NCBI GenBank assembly: GCA_032622095.1
Contig: CP136068.1
Location: 9,901,729-9,965,728 of the forward strand
Direction of reading: 5' to 3'
Length of the DNA stretch: 64,000 nucleotides
DNA from: Siphonodentalium dalli
Lineage: Eukaryota > Mollusca > Scaphopoda > Gadilida > Siphonodentaliidae
Shown one piece after another: positions 1 to 13,029 of this stretch; position 1 is the first letter of the stretch; each line of letters starts with the position of its first letter. The notes beneath the pieces were generated by a model. It searched no databases. It saw only the letters and a list, made by a program, of their open reading frames with translations, and was not told the DNA's origin. The position numbers and the translations under genes are program-made.

Positions 1-356
1 TATTATGCATTGATTCCCCCTTGAATTAATTTCAAATGGCACAGGCCTAAACACATAACTACAGTTTATATAGCCCCACCATATGATGGAAACAATCCCC
101 AGTAACCCCAAGATGTTTTATGACCATGAAATGGTATAGATCTGTGCAAGATATGTCTCTTTTATATGATATACTATATCTCTGGGATGGGGACACAAAT
201 TCTTGGGGACAGGGATGCCGATATTATGAAAATAGGGATTTGTTTTCATCAACTTTCCAGTATGTATGGGCCACTACTACTAGTATGGGCCCATGCTAAT
301 ATAATATGAGATGGACTCAATAATTCACATCAGAGGGATGTAAGGGAGTGTTAGGT

Positions 357-480
357 ATTTGCGCTTAAGCGCAAATGATTTGCGCTTAAGCGCAAATAAA
401 TTGATATACACATATTTGCGCTTAAGCTTAAGTGCAAATGATTTATAATTAAGCGCAAATATTTGCGCTTAAGCGCAAAT
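357..480. repeat. Iterated palindrome array (TTTGCGCTTAAGCGCAAA)
   Basis: Several copies of the perfect palindrome TTTGCGCTTAAGCGCAAA lie head to tail, some decayed (for example CTTAAGCTTAAGTGC). Each unit can self-pair, so the stretch is a cluster of potential hairpins in non-coding DNA. No gene lies near it. It could be a decayed MITE end or a local palindrome expansion. Confidence 0.8.
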
Positions 481-1500
481 AAATAATAAATGTGAAAAGG
501 GCCTCCCATACAGCATACACTTGATCAATTGATTAGATGTGCAACCACACATGTTAAAATCATGTTTATATTGTGTATGTATTATTGTATACTTAAAGTG
601 TTTTATTTTCTCTTTTCAGTGATATTTTGGATCTATATCCTACTTATCACACAAACTATATCAACTATCAGAAGTTCAACTCTGTGATCTGTTATTTACT
701 GGTTCTGAATACATTTTGAAAAGGCATCAGACAATTTTCTTGGACAGGTGTAAAAATAATCAGAGATTAAATGGAACTGTTGTATCGTGACTATGATGAC
801 ACAAATGTCAAATAAATATATTATGTGGGCTCTCGTGGTGGTATGTTCTTCACACCAAAGACAATATCAACATCAAACACAAAAACCTTTAATAACTTGA
901 AATTTCAGCTTCCTTATAATACTACATGTACTATTGGAAGGAAATGATGAGAACACAGGATAACAGAAAATACATCATCGATTCTAAATTATATTGGAGG
1001 TAGTAATATGTGTACACGGTATAGTGATTCTTGACCTGAAGTCACAAAGGAATTCACTCCAGGAAGCTGATGTGTATTTATTTATTCAGTGCAACACGTA
1101 TTATGGAAGTACATGTTATTGATCCACTTGTTCTAAGGGAAATATACACTGCTTCAATTCTGGAGAAAGTAAATCTTGTTCTCTTACGTTTGGAAAGTGC
1201 CATAATTTACACTTGAAGGCGCCTGTACATGCATGACTAATAGAAAGTGTAATGGAAAAACACGAAGACTTCTGGGTGATGTGATTGCCTTCTGATTAAT
1301 AAAATATTGGTGCCAACAATATGATCGTATTATTTTTGAACTATATCCAAATTCACCAACAAGCAATATTATTATTAGAATGAGATACAGCCATCATACC
1401 GGTTGGTATTTTTTCATTCTTGCCACATTTGTCATGTTCCAGGGGTCAGCGTGTGCAATAAAGAGAGGATATACAATGAATCCCCAGTTAAATGATAACG
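481..1500. other. Non-coding stretch, nothing recognised
   Basis: AT-rich sequence with only short chance open frames and no domain-like translation, RNA gene or clear repeat structure that I can support. Confidence 0.5.
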
Positions 1501-1588
1501 GAATTTACAAAACGAGTCCAGAAAATTAGATCTGGACGAGCCTTTGTTGAGGTCCAGATCTAATATAGTGGACGAGTGTTGTAAATTC
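1501..1588. repeat. Nested inverted repeat
   Basis: Outer arms GAATTTACAA (1501-1510) and TTGTAAATTC (1579-1588) are perfect complements. Inside, TTAGATCTGGAC pairs perfectly with GTCCAGATCTAA across a 14-base loop. The pattern fits a short fold-back or MITE-type element. No target duplication is assigned. Confidence 0.7.
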
Positions 1589-2097
1589 TGAGTTATAGAT
1601 TATATTTATGACATGATCTAAAGCCTCGACAAAACCTACTTAAATCAACAAATGGGACGATAAACTAACATCGGCTTCTATAAGACATGCCATGACTTTG
1701 CATGTAACTGTGTGTTGCTTGCGCTTGTAAAGAATAGTCCCAGATAAATAAAGACACTTTGATGTATTTAATGGTGTATATAATGACATAACTTTTCAAA
1801 CTGTTCATGATTATAGCTGGTTGGAAAAAATATTGGAAGGCATAATATACGTGTAAATAAAGAGTGTAAAATACGACAGACCGGACGTCACTTGGCACTA
1901 TTTCCTGTTATCAAATGAACGTTTAATATAGCAATTTATCACATAATTAACACACAAAACCAGGTTAATAATTATTGGTAAGACACACGTGTAATATTAG
2001 CACGTGCGATAACGTCACGCCATTATTTAAATGACTTGCCATTGCTGAAGTTTATGACAGCTGTCTTCGATGAATACTTCGCGTTGCTTATTGTGGA

Positions 2098-2278
2098 ATT
2101 TCATAAACTTGGGACCATAGCACCGATGTTTATATTTTATACGTAATGTATCAACCTCGTTCACTAAATTTTAATTGAGCCACGGTAAACCTCGGCTCAA
2201 ATCGAATTTAGATAACTCGGTTGCTAGATTCCGTATAAAATATAAACATCGGTGCTATGGTCCCAAGTTTATGAAACT
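2098..2278. repeat. Fold-back repeat with near-perfect 45-bp arms
   Basis: The arm at about 2098-2143 is the reverse complement of about 2233-2278 with almost no mismatch. The loop of about 90 bp holds a second small stem (TTGAGCC/GGCTCAA). Such high arm identity suggests a young hairpin-forming insertion or gene-conversion-maintained palindrome. It does not encode a protein; the small ORFs crossing it are incidental. Confidence 0.75.
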
Positions 2279-2402
2279 CCTGCGATCCCATAAGAAAAAC
2301 ACTGCAACACATGAGGTATTTCACTGTTCGTGTAGAAAATTGTGCTGTCTTTGCGCATTTGTACTCGTATGGTAAACTGACGACAGGAACACACACAATC
2401 AG

Positions 2403-2530
2403 TTGTTGAGTATACATTTTATACCAACGCTTCATATTGATATAGTGGCACATGCGTCCATATACTTGCGATATATACACTATGGCGAGAGTCTGCTAAT
2501 TTGGTCATTTCTTTTCATAACAATGTGTTC
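2403..2530. repeat. Dispersed repeat, copy 1 of 3
   Basis: A segment reading roughly 'catgcgtccatatacttgcg' is related to stretches at about 4780-4930 and 5220-5360. The three share the alternation of a GCGTCCATATGCTTGCG-like core with downstream GTCATTTCTT-like sequence. Copies are diverged, and the family is not identified. Confidence 0.45.
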
Positions 2531-2734
2531 CAGACTCGTGATGTTTCAATATTTTGGGAGGTGTGTCCATACGGTTGTGACGTTGATGAACACGTCCTGG
2601 CATATGGACCGAAAGATCCTTTATTGGTGCAGTATAGTGCAGTGGAAACTGATTGACGTATTAACTCAGTATAACCAAAATAAAACTACAGCCTCAGCAT
2701 CTTGGTATACCAGTAATTTGTTGCGGTGTCCTCG

Positions 2735-4231
2735 ACACGGATACACGACACACAGCTGCATTCGAGGAATTAAAGTTCGCGATAACGAATGCACCTGTTC
2801 TACAGCATTTCGATGTGAATAAAGATGTCACATTGTCAGTTGACGCATCCAGAAATGCGTTAGGTGCTTGTTTGCTACAAAATCAGCTTCCTGTGGATTA
2901 TGCATCAAAAGCATTAACTGATTGTCAACAAAACTACAGTCAGTTGGAAAAGGAAATGACGGCAATAGTGTTCGGTTTGGTGATATTTCGACAAATGGTG
3001 TATGGGACAGTTGTGAATATCGAGACGGACCATAAACCGCTCGAAGTTATCTTCAAGAAAGGGTTGTCAACAGCTCCTCCCAGACTGCAACGACTGTTGT
3101 TGAGAATACAACATTTCGAAGTTAATGTAAAGTACAAGCCCGGAAAAGAACTATTCATAGCGGAAACATTATCCCGATGTGATGCACACCTGGAAAACGA
3201 CACAATGAATGATTTAGATGATGATGTTGATGCCCAGATACATTTAGTAACAACGAACATTCCGATGAAAGCATTAACTCTGATGGAAATACGTAACAAT
3301 ACAGAGACTGATGAAACGTCACAAATGTTGAAAAGTGTGATTCATCGTGGATGGCCTGAGTATAAAAAAGGACTTACCTAGTCAAATTCAGCCATATTGG
3401 ACGTTCAGAGAGGACTTATATGTGCATGATGATGTAATATATAAAGGGGACAGAGTGGTAATTCCTACAAACTGTGTAAGTCAAATCATACAATTACTAC
3501 ATAGTTCACATCTTGGCATGAACAAGAAAAAAAAAACAATGCGAGTCAAACAGTGTATTGGCCAAACATGACGTCCGACATCGAGAGCTACATTTTGAAA
3601 TGTGACACTTGTTTGAAGTATAGAAATAATGGACTTGCTGAACGTAATATTCAGACAATAAAAAACATTCTAAAAAAATGTGAAGACACAGGTGAAGATC
3701 ACATCTGGCAATATTAGACTTTCGCAATACACCTATTGAATATGGAATGCCATCACCTGCTGAGATTATATTCGGTAGAAAGCTGAGGACATGCACACCA
3801 GTGAGCAATAAAACTCTTAGACAAAAAACAACACCAGATGTGATTAATAAACTTCGAGAGAGACAACACAAGCAGAAAATTTTCCACGATCGATCAGCCA
3901 AGAAACTAACACCTGTAACAAAAGGACAAATCGTTAGAATGAGGAATGTGAAAACCAATGAGTGGATACCGGCAAAGGTGATGGACATTTCTGATGCGCC
4001 GAACTCTTACATCATAGAAACAAAATTTGGTGGAATATATCGAAGGAATAGACGAGACATTTGGCAACAAATGAGAAGGAGTATACAAACTTTAAATATG
4101 ATGATTATGATCAAGACATAACTCCAACTTCTAGTACAATCATAAGTAGACCAAATCAGAGTTCACAAACCAGAAGTGGCAGAATATCAAAACCACCACT
4201 GAGATTTGAAAATGAATACAACTGGAGATGA
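2735..4231 (+). pseudogene. Decayed Ty3/gypsy pol fragment (RNase H and integrase ends)
   Basis: Remnant of a Ty3/gypsy-type pol in broken frames. The first part (about 2735-3381) reads as the end of reverse transcriptase and RNase H, with the LSVDAS box, the QLEKEM box and the ETDHKPL motif, ending in the KYKPGKE...AETLSRC segment typical of gypsy RNase H. A zinc-finger-like integrase start follows in another frame (about 3470-3630, ending CDTCLKY). Then the sequence jumps directly to the NGLAERNIQT segment, which holds the catalytic glutamate, so the catalytic core with both aspartates has been deleted. The last piece (3747-4121 and on to 4231) is the integrase C-terminal region plus a tail ending RSGRISKPPLRF. 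Several frameshifts and the deletion make it non-functional. gag, protease and most of RT are absent. Confidence 0.85.
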
Positions 4232-4290
4232 ACAATGACTCATTGTGACTGTAAATAATATTGGGACTTAAGTAGAGCTTTTAATGTTTT

Positions 4291-4304
4291 TGGAAAAATG
4301 GAGA
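4291..4304 (+). other. Possible polypurine tract and start of gypsy 3' LTR
   Basis: About 60 bp after the gypsy pol-like reading ends comes the purine-rich TGGAAAAATGGAGA, followed directly by TGTTATAT. A purine tract abutting a TG start is what is expected at the junction with a 3' LTR. The LTR end is not identified and no 5' LTR copy was found, so this is tentative. Confidence 0.4.
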
Positions 4305-4779
4305 TGTTATATATTGAGAGTTCATGTTCCCACCAACTAAAAAAATGTGTACTCAATTATAGATAAGCATCACATACTTTGTATAATATCAGTCTGCTTC
4401 CATCTCTATAGTTCAGTGATATTAAAACCTCAATAACATAAGAACACATCTTGCATCTTATGATTTAACATATCGCAAGAAAAATACAAATGAAGTCACT
4501 AAAATGCAGGTTTTATGGTTAAATATATGCGTTTTTTTTTACCTGAAATTGAGCACTATCAGCCAAGAAACAGTGGATACAGAGACATCGGTGGGGAAGA
4601 GTCGGTTAGAATATATCGATCGAGCGTGTGGTAAACAGACCCAACTGCATGTTTGTTACTGGCCGATGTGTATATGATACTCACACACGCGTCTCTTAAG
4701 GAGAACAATACTGTTTTTTTTGGCAGATTGTGCCATCCTACGCCATTGAACTCGTCCAATATACTGAAAACAGTAACCC

Positions 4780-5360
4780 ACACGGGTAATTATGTTTATA
4801 TATTCCATACCAAGCGTGTACATTGATATCGTGTCATAAGTGCATCCATATGCTTGCGACATACATTAGTTATGGCAATAGTCTGTCCAACCGGTAGTGG
4901 TACATTGTATTCAATAGTGGTTATTTCTTAATTTCACATTGCCATGCCAGGTTGATCATCATATCCTCGTATATATTGAAAATTGATTTATTGACGTAGT
5001 AGCAGTGTACACATTATTGATGTAGGAACGCTATGCACACGAACAAATAACGCCTGATAACGGTATGACATAACATGTAAATGGGTACAATAATCTCGAC
5101 TCTGGTATGACTGCATTTTGGGAATTATGTTCATGCCTGCGTCGCGTAAGGATGACACTTAGGATGTTGGCTGAACGTGCTGTCCTTACACATTGCAATC
5201 GTTCGATATACTGATACCAATAACACACGCGTGCGGTTTTGTGTGTGTATCCCACATATCTATTGATATATAGTGTCAAATGCATGCGTTCGTATGCTTG
5301 CGGCATGGGTATGTCGATCCGTTAATGTCACTATGTCAATCGTGGTTAGTTCTTACTGTC
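4780..5360. repeat. Dispersed repeat, copies 2 and 3 (tandem-like)
   Basis: Two diverged stretches, about 4780-4930 and 5220-5360, resemble each other and the segment at 2403-2530. They share CACACGCGT-type and CATATGCTTGCGACAT-type cores. They flank the degraded gypsy fragment, so they may be flanking target sequence or part of an older repeat that the retroelement entered. Confidence 0.4.
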
Positions 5361-6017
5361 ACCCATGTGTTCTTTAGTTGTGATATGGAACGAGCACCCC
5401 TAAGCTTGTGACATGACTGTACCAGGCCTTGTTCCTTCAGATTGTGAACTGTGTTATATTATATGACGTCACCATGTGTTAACACAATACCCTCCAACTT
5501 ATGCAAATAAGCATTTCCATCTCAGATTTGAATAGACGTCGGATATTTTCGGACTACATGACTTAGCTGTGTAGCAACATACCATGAGCTATTCAGCACA
5601 CTCTGCAAACACTCCACATGTAGTGCCGAATTTCAACACAAAACTTGGAGCATAGTGTAATGTAATTTCATTATATCGCCACGCTGTCAGGCAGACCAGA
5701 TCTTCGGTGTTACCAGTTAACACATCGAGTAGATACCATGTTGTGAAAATGTGAACAGTGTCGCACAAAAGAACACTTGTTCGAAAGTTCTATTTGAGCA
5801 TAGAAAGAAATGTCATTATTTCCCTTTATCTTTGTCACAGCAATTTCGTCGACTAATTTCGATACCGGTATAATTCAAAAGAGGTAATTATTATAAATGT
5901 ATTTTGGATCGCAAACTTCCAGATTTAATCTACGTGGGCTTTATTACGTTTACGTATGGTCATATTATGTATGCATCCGCACGCCAGACAAAACACGATA
6001 CCTTAGTTATATTTAAC
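5361..6017. other. Non-coding stretch, nothing recognised
   Basis: No coding frame or repeat structure that I can support. Confidence 0.5.
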
Positions 6018-6595
6018 TAGCAGGTGACCCGACTTCGTCCGGGATTTGACCTTGAATTGATCATTTTGAAGGTCAAGGTAAGGTCGGGGTCACAATTTGA
6101 CTGGTCCATGAGAGTTCCCGGACAAACGTGGCCCTAGGTAGCAAGTTTGGACTCCATCGGTAGGGCCGTTTTCGAGGCATATATATAATTGGTGGGTACC
6201 CGTTTCAAGGTGAAAGTCACCTCGGGCGGAAAAAATGACCCGATGAAAATCTCTCTCATTCCTAGGAACCCCTAAGTACGAACACAGACATCAGTATCAC
6301 CAAACAAGCTCATGTCTGGACACAGACACAACACGCTCATGTCTGGATACGCTCCTTATCAACGAAACTGCGGATACGAACGCTCTTTAACTATCACGCG
6401 ATTAACCCCCACAATTCCAAGACGGCGGCAGTGGGAATGGAGAATGAGTGCTCGGAGCTTCTCAAAAGCAATGCGACGACACTTCATCTGAGTTTTTACC
6501 CTTAGATAGGAAGTTTGGTCGAAATCCTATCCGGCAGTTTTCCCGGCCATAGCTAACAAACAAACAAATAGAAGTTTCAAAATATATATTAGATC
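6018..6595 (+). repeat. Interspersed element starting 'actagcaggtgacccg'
   Basis: This segment begins with ACTAGCAGGTGACCCGACTT. It contains a GC-richer body with the phrases 'gaaggtcaaggtaaggtcgg' and 'ggccgttttcgaggcat', and ends in CCGGCCATAGCTAACAAACAAACAAATAG. This layout, with an ACAAACAAACAA tail, is common for invertebrate non-LTR or SINE-like 3' ends. The exact family is not identified. No long ORF is present, so it is non-autonomous or truncated. Confidence 0.55.
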
Positions 6596-8829
6596 TAGGA
6601 CCATGCGAACAAGAAATATAGGTACGCACATTATGGACACGATTGCATTACTAATGTCAACGTGTTTACTTGGAGTGACTGCAGTTCCATTACTTTGCGT
6701 GTATTTTGTAGATTATTTGGGTGTATTGGTTGCATTGTGTTGGGGTAGTTTTTGTTTTCTACTGCTCGAGAACAATTCATAATAGCAACACTATTGGACG
6801 TCTTTGATGCATAGTCCGATCTACAATCCACCGCCTAACCATATACTGCTAGGATTTAATCTTGCCGTCATTTTTGGCAGTCCGCTATCTGACAACCATT
6901 GACAATTTTAATGCATAATGAAATGTTAAATATAAAGTAAAATGTAGAGTACATACACAATTTGCCAGCCAAGGCATGTGTATGGCGATGGTGATGGCGT
7001 AGTCACATGGCACACCAGTGGGGGGCGGGATGATCGACTATAACATTGGAATATGCATACAATACGCTCTATTGCAGCAGACCATATTGGGCATTCTTCA
7101 GTACCAAGGCGCACCACACATTAAAGTCGATATGTTTTGATATAGAATACACAGCCAGTCAGGAGGTGTCGTGTGCCTGTCTTGCTCTCAGTCAATGGTT
7201 ACCGGTCAAAAAAAACTATTAACACATCAGTTCAGTAATCGACGAGAAGCGGGATTGTCTGGGTAGTATGCTTGCTTAAGAAGTCTTTTCTCTGGAACTA
7301 TTCTTCGAGATTGATCAGTCAAAGTTGTGAAATTGTGAGTATGAATAGCTTGTTTAAATTTGGCACTGTTGCAGCTATTAACTAATGTTAAGGGTTCATA
7401 GTATAATAACAGTTATATTTATTTTTAAATTAACCTGCCTGTGTTTGCAACTTTCTGAACAAGATATGCTGGGAGTGCTGAAAAATACGTTCTTGGTTAT
7501 CGCATCATTAAGACATTGGCTCGCAAAGTATATACATGTAAGGCCAAGCAGAACTACGTTTTTTTCAAATTTATAAAACAAATGCTAAGAGGTTCAGGTA
7601 CGATGGTAATCGGCACCAATTATGAGCGATACATCCATATTTATTGTGAAACGTTTGTTCATGTTCATCCATCATGGCGTAAATGTTTCTCTTTGAGGTT
7701 TGATTATTGGTTCAGTGTGACTACTGATTTAACCTGAGTTAATTGTTCTGGCAAATAATAATACTTTCATCTGGTTGAAATTTCCCAATTACGGCTTTAT
7801 CATAGAGTATACGACAACATTTCAAGGAAAAGAAAATCATTGATCTTGTCTTCCAAAGCATAAATCGTTCGATCTCGTTAAGCATATATAAGGTGCAGTG
7901 GAGCTTATTGGGAATTTAAGAAATACCTTGACCATACGCTAAGCGTAACTAACAAACACAGGGAACATATCTGCATTTGGCTCAGGGTTCACCAAACAAC
8001 ACAGGATTACAATTGCCATGTAATAGTTTTACTAATCCCGATTTACAGAAACGTAATGAAAACTGAAATATAGCATTAATCAAGAGAAGTGGGACTTTCA
8101 GTTTAAATATTTACCGATTATTTATTTATGTTATCACACAATATTCTGGGGGTTGGTCCGGCTTCTGATGAGAAGCTATGAACTGAAAAGATACATCAGT
8201 TGTATCAGGTTTGCATTATGATTTCTTCAATTATCCATATGCTGCCAATGTCAGTTCATTTAATTATTCTAGTACATTAAATTGTATGAATATGGAAAGA
8301 AAAATACAATTCTACTGTGTCATTCTATTATGTTCATCATTGTGTATATTTGTATGGGACATAGTCAAATGATAAATGATACGTAATTAGACATAACAAG
8401 ATTTGTATTACAAAATAAATACTCACCGGACTCACGCTGATACTTTCGATTTCGTAATTCTCCTTTCAGTCAGTAAATGTAACACATATATGTTGTTGTT
8501 CTTCTTCAATATTCAACTTTTAATCTGTTAGTGTAACAGGCATTAATTTATTATAACAGTGACTGAGCCACCGTGTGCTTGTTTAGTCGGCGTTATCCAT
8601 CACATTTAATAATGCCATGTTGGGTATGCACACAATCGTATCATATATACCGCCCATGCTTAACCATTTTGATAAGTTTTATAGCTGGTGCTGTTATGTA
8701 ATATTGCATGATTCGCCTTTCATTGCAATGGTTATTAAAACTATATTTCTCCATTAATATGCGCTACCTACTCTCACAAACACCAGCGCGTTGTCAGCTT
8801 ATAATATAACTTGATTTTGTAGATAATTT
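6596..8829. other. Non-coding stretch, nothing recognised
   Basis: AT-rich sequence with small chance ORFs only. Translations show no conserved motif. No tRNA cloverleaf or strong repeat was noticed. Confidence 0.45.
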
Positions 8830-9140
8830 GCTTAGAATCGCCTCGTTTTGAGTCGAAAATATGCTGAGAATTAGAATCGCCTCGTGTTGAGTCGAAAATG
8901 TGCTGAGACTCTTAATGATGCGATTCTAAGCAGGTTATTAACAAACAATGACACAAATATTCCACCTCACGACTTTTCAGTTGTACGCTCGTTAACAAGT
9001 GTTTTCACTGTGGCATCCGCCGTATAGCGGAATTATGGAAATTAGTCTATTACAGAATCAAAGTATCAAATTATCCCATTATGCAATATTTCACATCATA
9101 GGTCGATTGTTTGCGTATATGCGTTGATATGCGTTTCATA
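8830..9140 (+). repeat. Older dispersed repeat, uninterrupted copy
   Basis: The start holds a short tandem duplication (TTAGAATCGCCTCG...GAGTCGAAAAT...GCTGAGA twice, about 46 bp apart) and a complementary GCGATTCTAAGCAG. Related sequence, in the same order, is found at 16,895-17,053 and resumes at 19,561-19,720. There it is split by the second 2.5-kb TIR element, so this copy acts as an empty-site reference. Confidence 0.55.
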
Positions 9141-9804
9141 CTAGTTTATTAGATGTTCAACACACATTGGGATGTGTCAACATTTGTGCTGGAGAGATCG
9201 GTCAGAAAAAGAAGAAAAAAAAACAATGAACCTTGTATCGGACTATCATGGGCGTTATCATAAGACGTAAATATTTTAGTAAAATTACGATAAAAATATG
9301 TATCTACTGCAGCGTAATTATAACACCCACAACTAAACCACGTACACATTAAGGATGAAAGCTTTCGTGTTCAAATTATTATGATAAATTAGTTCATATA
9401 ACTTACACATATGCATCATTTAACATATGGCTGTGTCGTTATCGACTGATTTTGACAAGCACTTCCACAACTAAAACACAATATATATAACTGGAATATA
9501 CCGCAAATGGACATACCCTCTATCAGATTACCAATATCGCAACCAGCGTAAGTCCGACATACATCGACAACTCTAGTATTTTTGTAATCTAGACAAGGTT
9601 TCTCGATGTTTTTGTCTAATGGGATTATCTTAATATACTTTAACAAAATTAATTGCTTGTATTGTCATATATATGCACACGTCCAGATACTACAACTTCG
9701 ATTCTCCTAATAAATCAGCAGATATTGTCTGCAGAACCCCGAATAGTTTCGTTATTCGTATAACCATAGGGTTAGTTTGCTAAAACAATTCAGAGCACAG
9801 GCTT

Positions 9805-10235
9805 ATCACCAGGGACGTGGGGAATGGGGTCTGTATGTTGTCTACCACCCCCACCCCAACACACAAACTTTGGTCAAGATGTTTAGCAATTGGAAATTTA
9901 ATGCCTGTCAACAACATTAATCGTACACTATATATAGGTTTCAATTGTTTGAATTTCTAACTAGTAAAGGAATGAGTTGTTTTAGACAAACAGCAGCAAC
10001 CGAAATGGCAATCAGTTGGAAATCACCAACTTTAGGGGCGTCAGGTTAGAAATTTCGAACTGTTGGACTATTTGAGATACCAATTGGAAAGTTTAAATCC
10101 AACGGGTGGGGTGGACATGGCATTTCGCGAACATGGAAGTTTGACCGGTTCCATTAAGGGGCGGGTGCAGTTGGAAATTGCACGATGTACCCCCCATACC
10201 GAGACCAACTAGCCACCCGAGCATCATCGAATGTA
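9805..10235 (+). repeat. 'CAGTTGGAAAT' dispersed repeat, copy 1
   Basis: Recurring phrases such as AATGGCAATCAGTTGGAAAT and GTGCAGTTGGAAATTGCA place this with segments at about 23,975-24,600, 32,870-33,210 and 57,205-57,545. Copies begin near a GGGACGTGGGGA-like or GGCCGTGGCGA-like start and end near a CACCCCC-type segment. Non-coding; probably a SINE- or MITE-like family. Confidence 0.55.
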
Positions 10236-12414
10236 GGGTATAGTCAATTATCAGCTGTGTGTGTGACCTATAGATAATATATATTATAAAATTGTATTAC
10301 CCACGAATTAAACTTTTGATAACAATTATGGCCTAGCTCAAAGCTCACAATCTCCTCTATGTTATTCCATATGTGTGTGTGGAGACGGGGTAAAATGAGA
10401 TCAATTAATGTATTGATTCTCTCCTCTTTCCAAATTTCCGTCGGTTGTTTACAAAGCAGATATGTCATATAGGAAAGGTAACACAAACGCTCTTTATAAA
10501 AATATGTTTTAGAAAAAGTGACAATTTTCTATACAGAATATTATTGGTATTGAGTTTATCCCCACGCCCATATGTCGTGATTTTCCACATTTTTGTCATT
10601 TTTTTTTTTGCAGGGGTGGGATGACCACTGTACAGCATACTGTATATATGATATACACACCGTAACAATGACACCCCTTAATGCGAGTGTGCTAATGAAA
10701 ACGTAGTTATATATATATCCAAGGTATGACAGCCGCATAAAACATCTGCATAAAAATAATAAAAACGTTACTCTAACAAATATTTTTAATTTCCCTTTGA
10801 ATCGAAAAATTACCCATGTGTGTCCTGATGACATCGCCGATTTATTTTGATTATTGCTACACGTAGAGAGCGATGGTCGATAATACACGTGTTATGTCGG
10901 CTCACATAAAAAATCGCCGCCTGATCATTGCTCTCAGTGGATTAATAACTCGGCGTAAATGCATGGTCGCAGTCATGTATCGATCCATATAATTATATTG
11001 TCTTATTTCTGACACCGCTACTCACCAGTAAACGCAAAGCTCGTCATTTTATGAGCTTGTGATGTACTCATGTTTGAATTTACATCGTGGAACCCATGCA
11101 AGTCTAAGATCCATATGCGAATATAAGGCCACTGACTATAGACAGTATAATATACATGGGCTGATTCGCCCACCCCACCCCAGCCGCTATCAAGCATCCA
11201 TGTCACACAATAATGTCAACACGGACTCGGGTCTTTCTCGATAACCTCTTAATGCCGTACATACAGATTGCACAAGCCCACATTGTTTTGTTTCGGACTG
11301 TAGAAAATTGTCAATAACCAGTCTAAATGAGCGGGAACTTAACTTACCACTCAAGTAGGACTTAATCTTGTTTTGTGAAACGCGTTCTTGAAACGGAAAA
11401 GTTACATCATAAGATCCACCTTAGATCTTAGATTAAGTCCATCTTAAGATAATCGTATGACATTGCTTCATGAAACAGGGCCCTGAACTTTAGTAGTATG
11501 TTAAAAGTCCAGTGAATTTGTGGCTCTCTCTCAAACAACTTGCAAAAAAAGTTTATTATTTGGGAATAAGTACATTAACCAATTAAAAGCAACATGTTAA
11601 AAATAAAAAAAGAATCAAGAAAGGCGAAATTGATGAATTTTGTGATATAAATTTGGTAAAATACTAAATTTTTCAACAATGTCCATAAAAATAATATTTC
11701 ACAAGGCCTTCCATTTGTGAATCCATTTTGTACGTAGACAACACTAAATACAGAACAGAAAACTTTTCCCAGATATGTTCAGTATTTTTCTGGTTATTTG
11801 CCTAAAAAAATTGGAGTTTATCTAATTTTAGAGCGGCAATTTCTGAAAATTAGCTAAATAATTTGGTTGTGGTCTTGTATTTTAAAAACTAAAGAACAAT
11901 GAAGGGATGTCTTGTTGTTTTATTAATGCCTTTTCTAGATTGTGCACAAGCAAACATCATTTCCTTATGCATCTATGATTGAGAAGACAAAAATAACAAT
12001 ATATATTCTTCCATTACATGGACAGCCAAAGTTGCCTGTAATCGAGAACTGGCGTGATGAAATAGGATAGTTGAGGTCATACAACTCAATAAATATAAAT
12101 TCATATTCCCTTCGATCCTCATAACAACTTAAGTATACATGGTTAAACACACTGTGAAGGAATTTCCAAAAAATCGTTGTGTAGAAAATCAACTTATGGC
12201 CTAATCAATCCTCAGTATTAACTTTTTTTCTAAAAATCCGATTTCGGGGCGCTTTTGTCCATTTTCAAAGGATTTTATGTATAAATAGTAAAAGCAATAT
12301 TCATTTACCCTAAAACTCTTAGTGTTGACATAATAGCTTTACATCATATATGTCAATGAATGTCACTGGATTTCACTTAAGTTTCTGGAAAATGACTCCA
12401 AATTTGAATATCGG
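10236..12414. other. Non-coding stretch, nothing recognised
   Basis: AT-rich sequence with no supportable gene. A short AAGATCCACCTTAGATCTTAG-like partly repetitive patch lies at about 11,400-11,450, and TTCATGAAACAGGGCCC lies at about 11,468. Confidence 0.45.
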
Positions 12415-12735
12415 AAAAATGACTAGGATGACGACCAACGACAACGAAAAATGACAGACGACAACGAAAAATGACGAAAAACAACTGACGACAAACGAAT
12501 ATTAACCGATGAATGACGAGGATGACAACGACAAATGATGACAAACAACCAATGAAGAAAAACAACAAACTAAACAAAAAGACCGATGACAAACGTCCGA
12601 CGAACAAATGACAAGAATTATGATACTAAATACCGACTGACGACGAAGAAGGACCGACGACAAATGATGACGAAACACAAACGAATGGCAATGTCGAACG
12701 ATCAACGACGAAAAATGACTGACGACAAACACATC
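12415..12735 (+). repeat. GACGA-rich degenerate simple repeat, block 1
   Basis: The block is built from GACGACAAA, GACGAAAAA and GATGACAAA words with irregular spacing and almost no pyrimidine-only runs. Long ORF-like readings rich in serine and phenylalanine on the minus strand are artefacts of this composition. Confidence 0.85.
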
Positions 12736-13029
12736 GAGCCAGGCTTGCATGTCTCAAAATTATGTGTAACCTATTATTCGTTCGCCTGGTTTGTGCTCAG
12801 GTAACTCATGGCATAGGTTAACAGAAGATTTAGACACACTGTTATAATCACCGTAATAAAATTGAATGTCTTGTCTTGGGACTTGACTGAGCAAAAATTT
12901 AGGTGAGAATTAGTTATCGCGAGGCCTGCATTTATAAAACTTAAGCACAACCTGTTTTTTGCTTAGGACATTTTCATTTTGGATAACCTCCAGTCGAAAT
13001 GAATGGTCGTTCGCCTCAAATTTGCAGGC

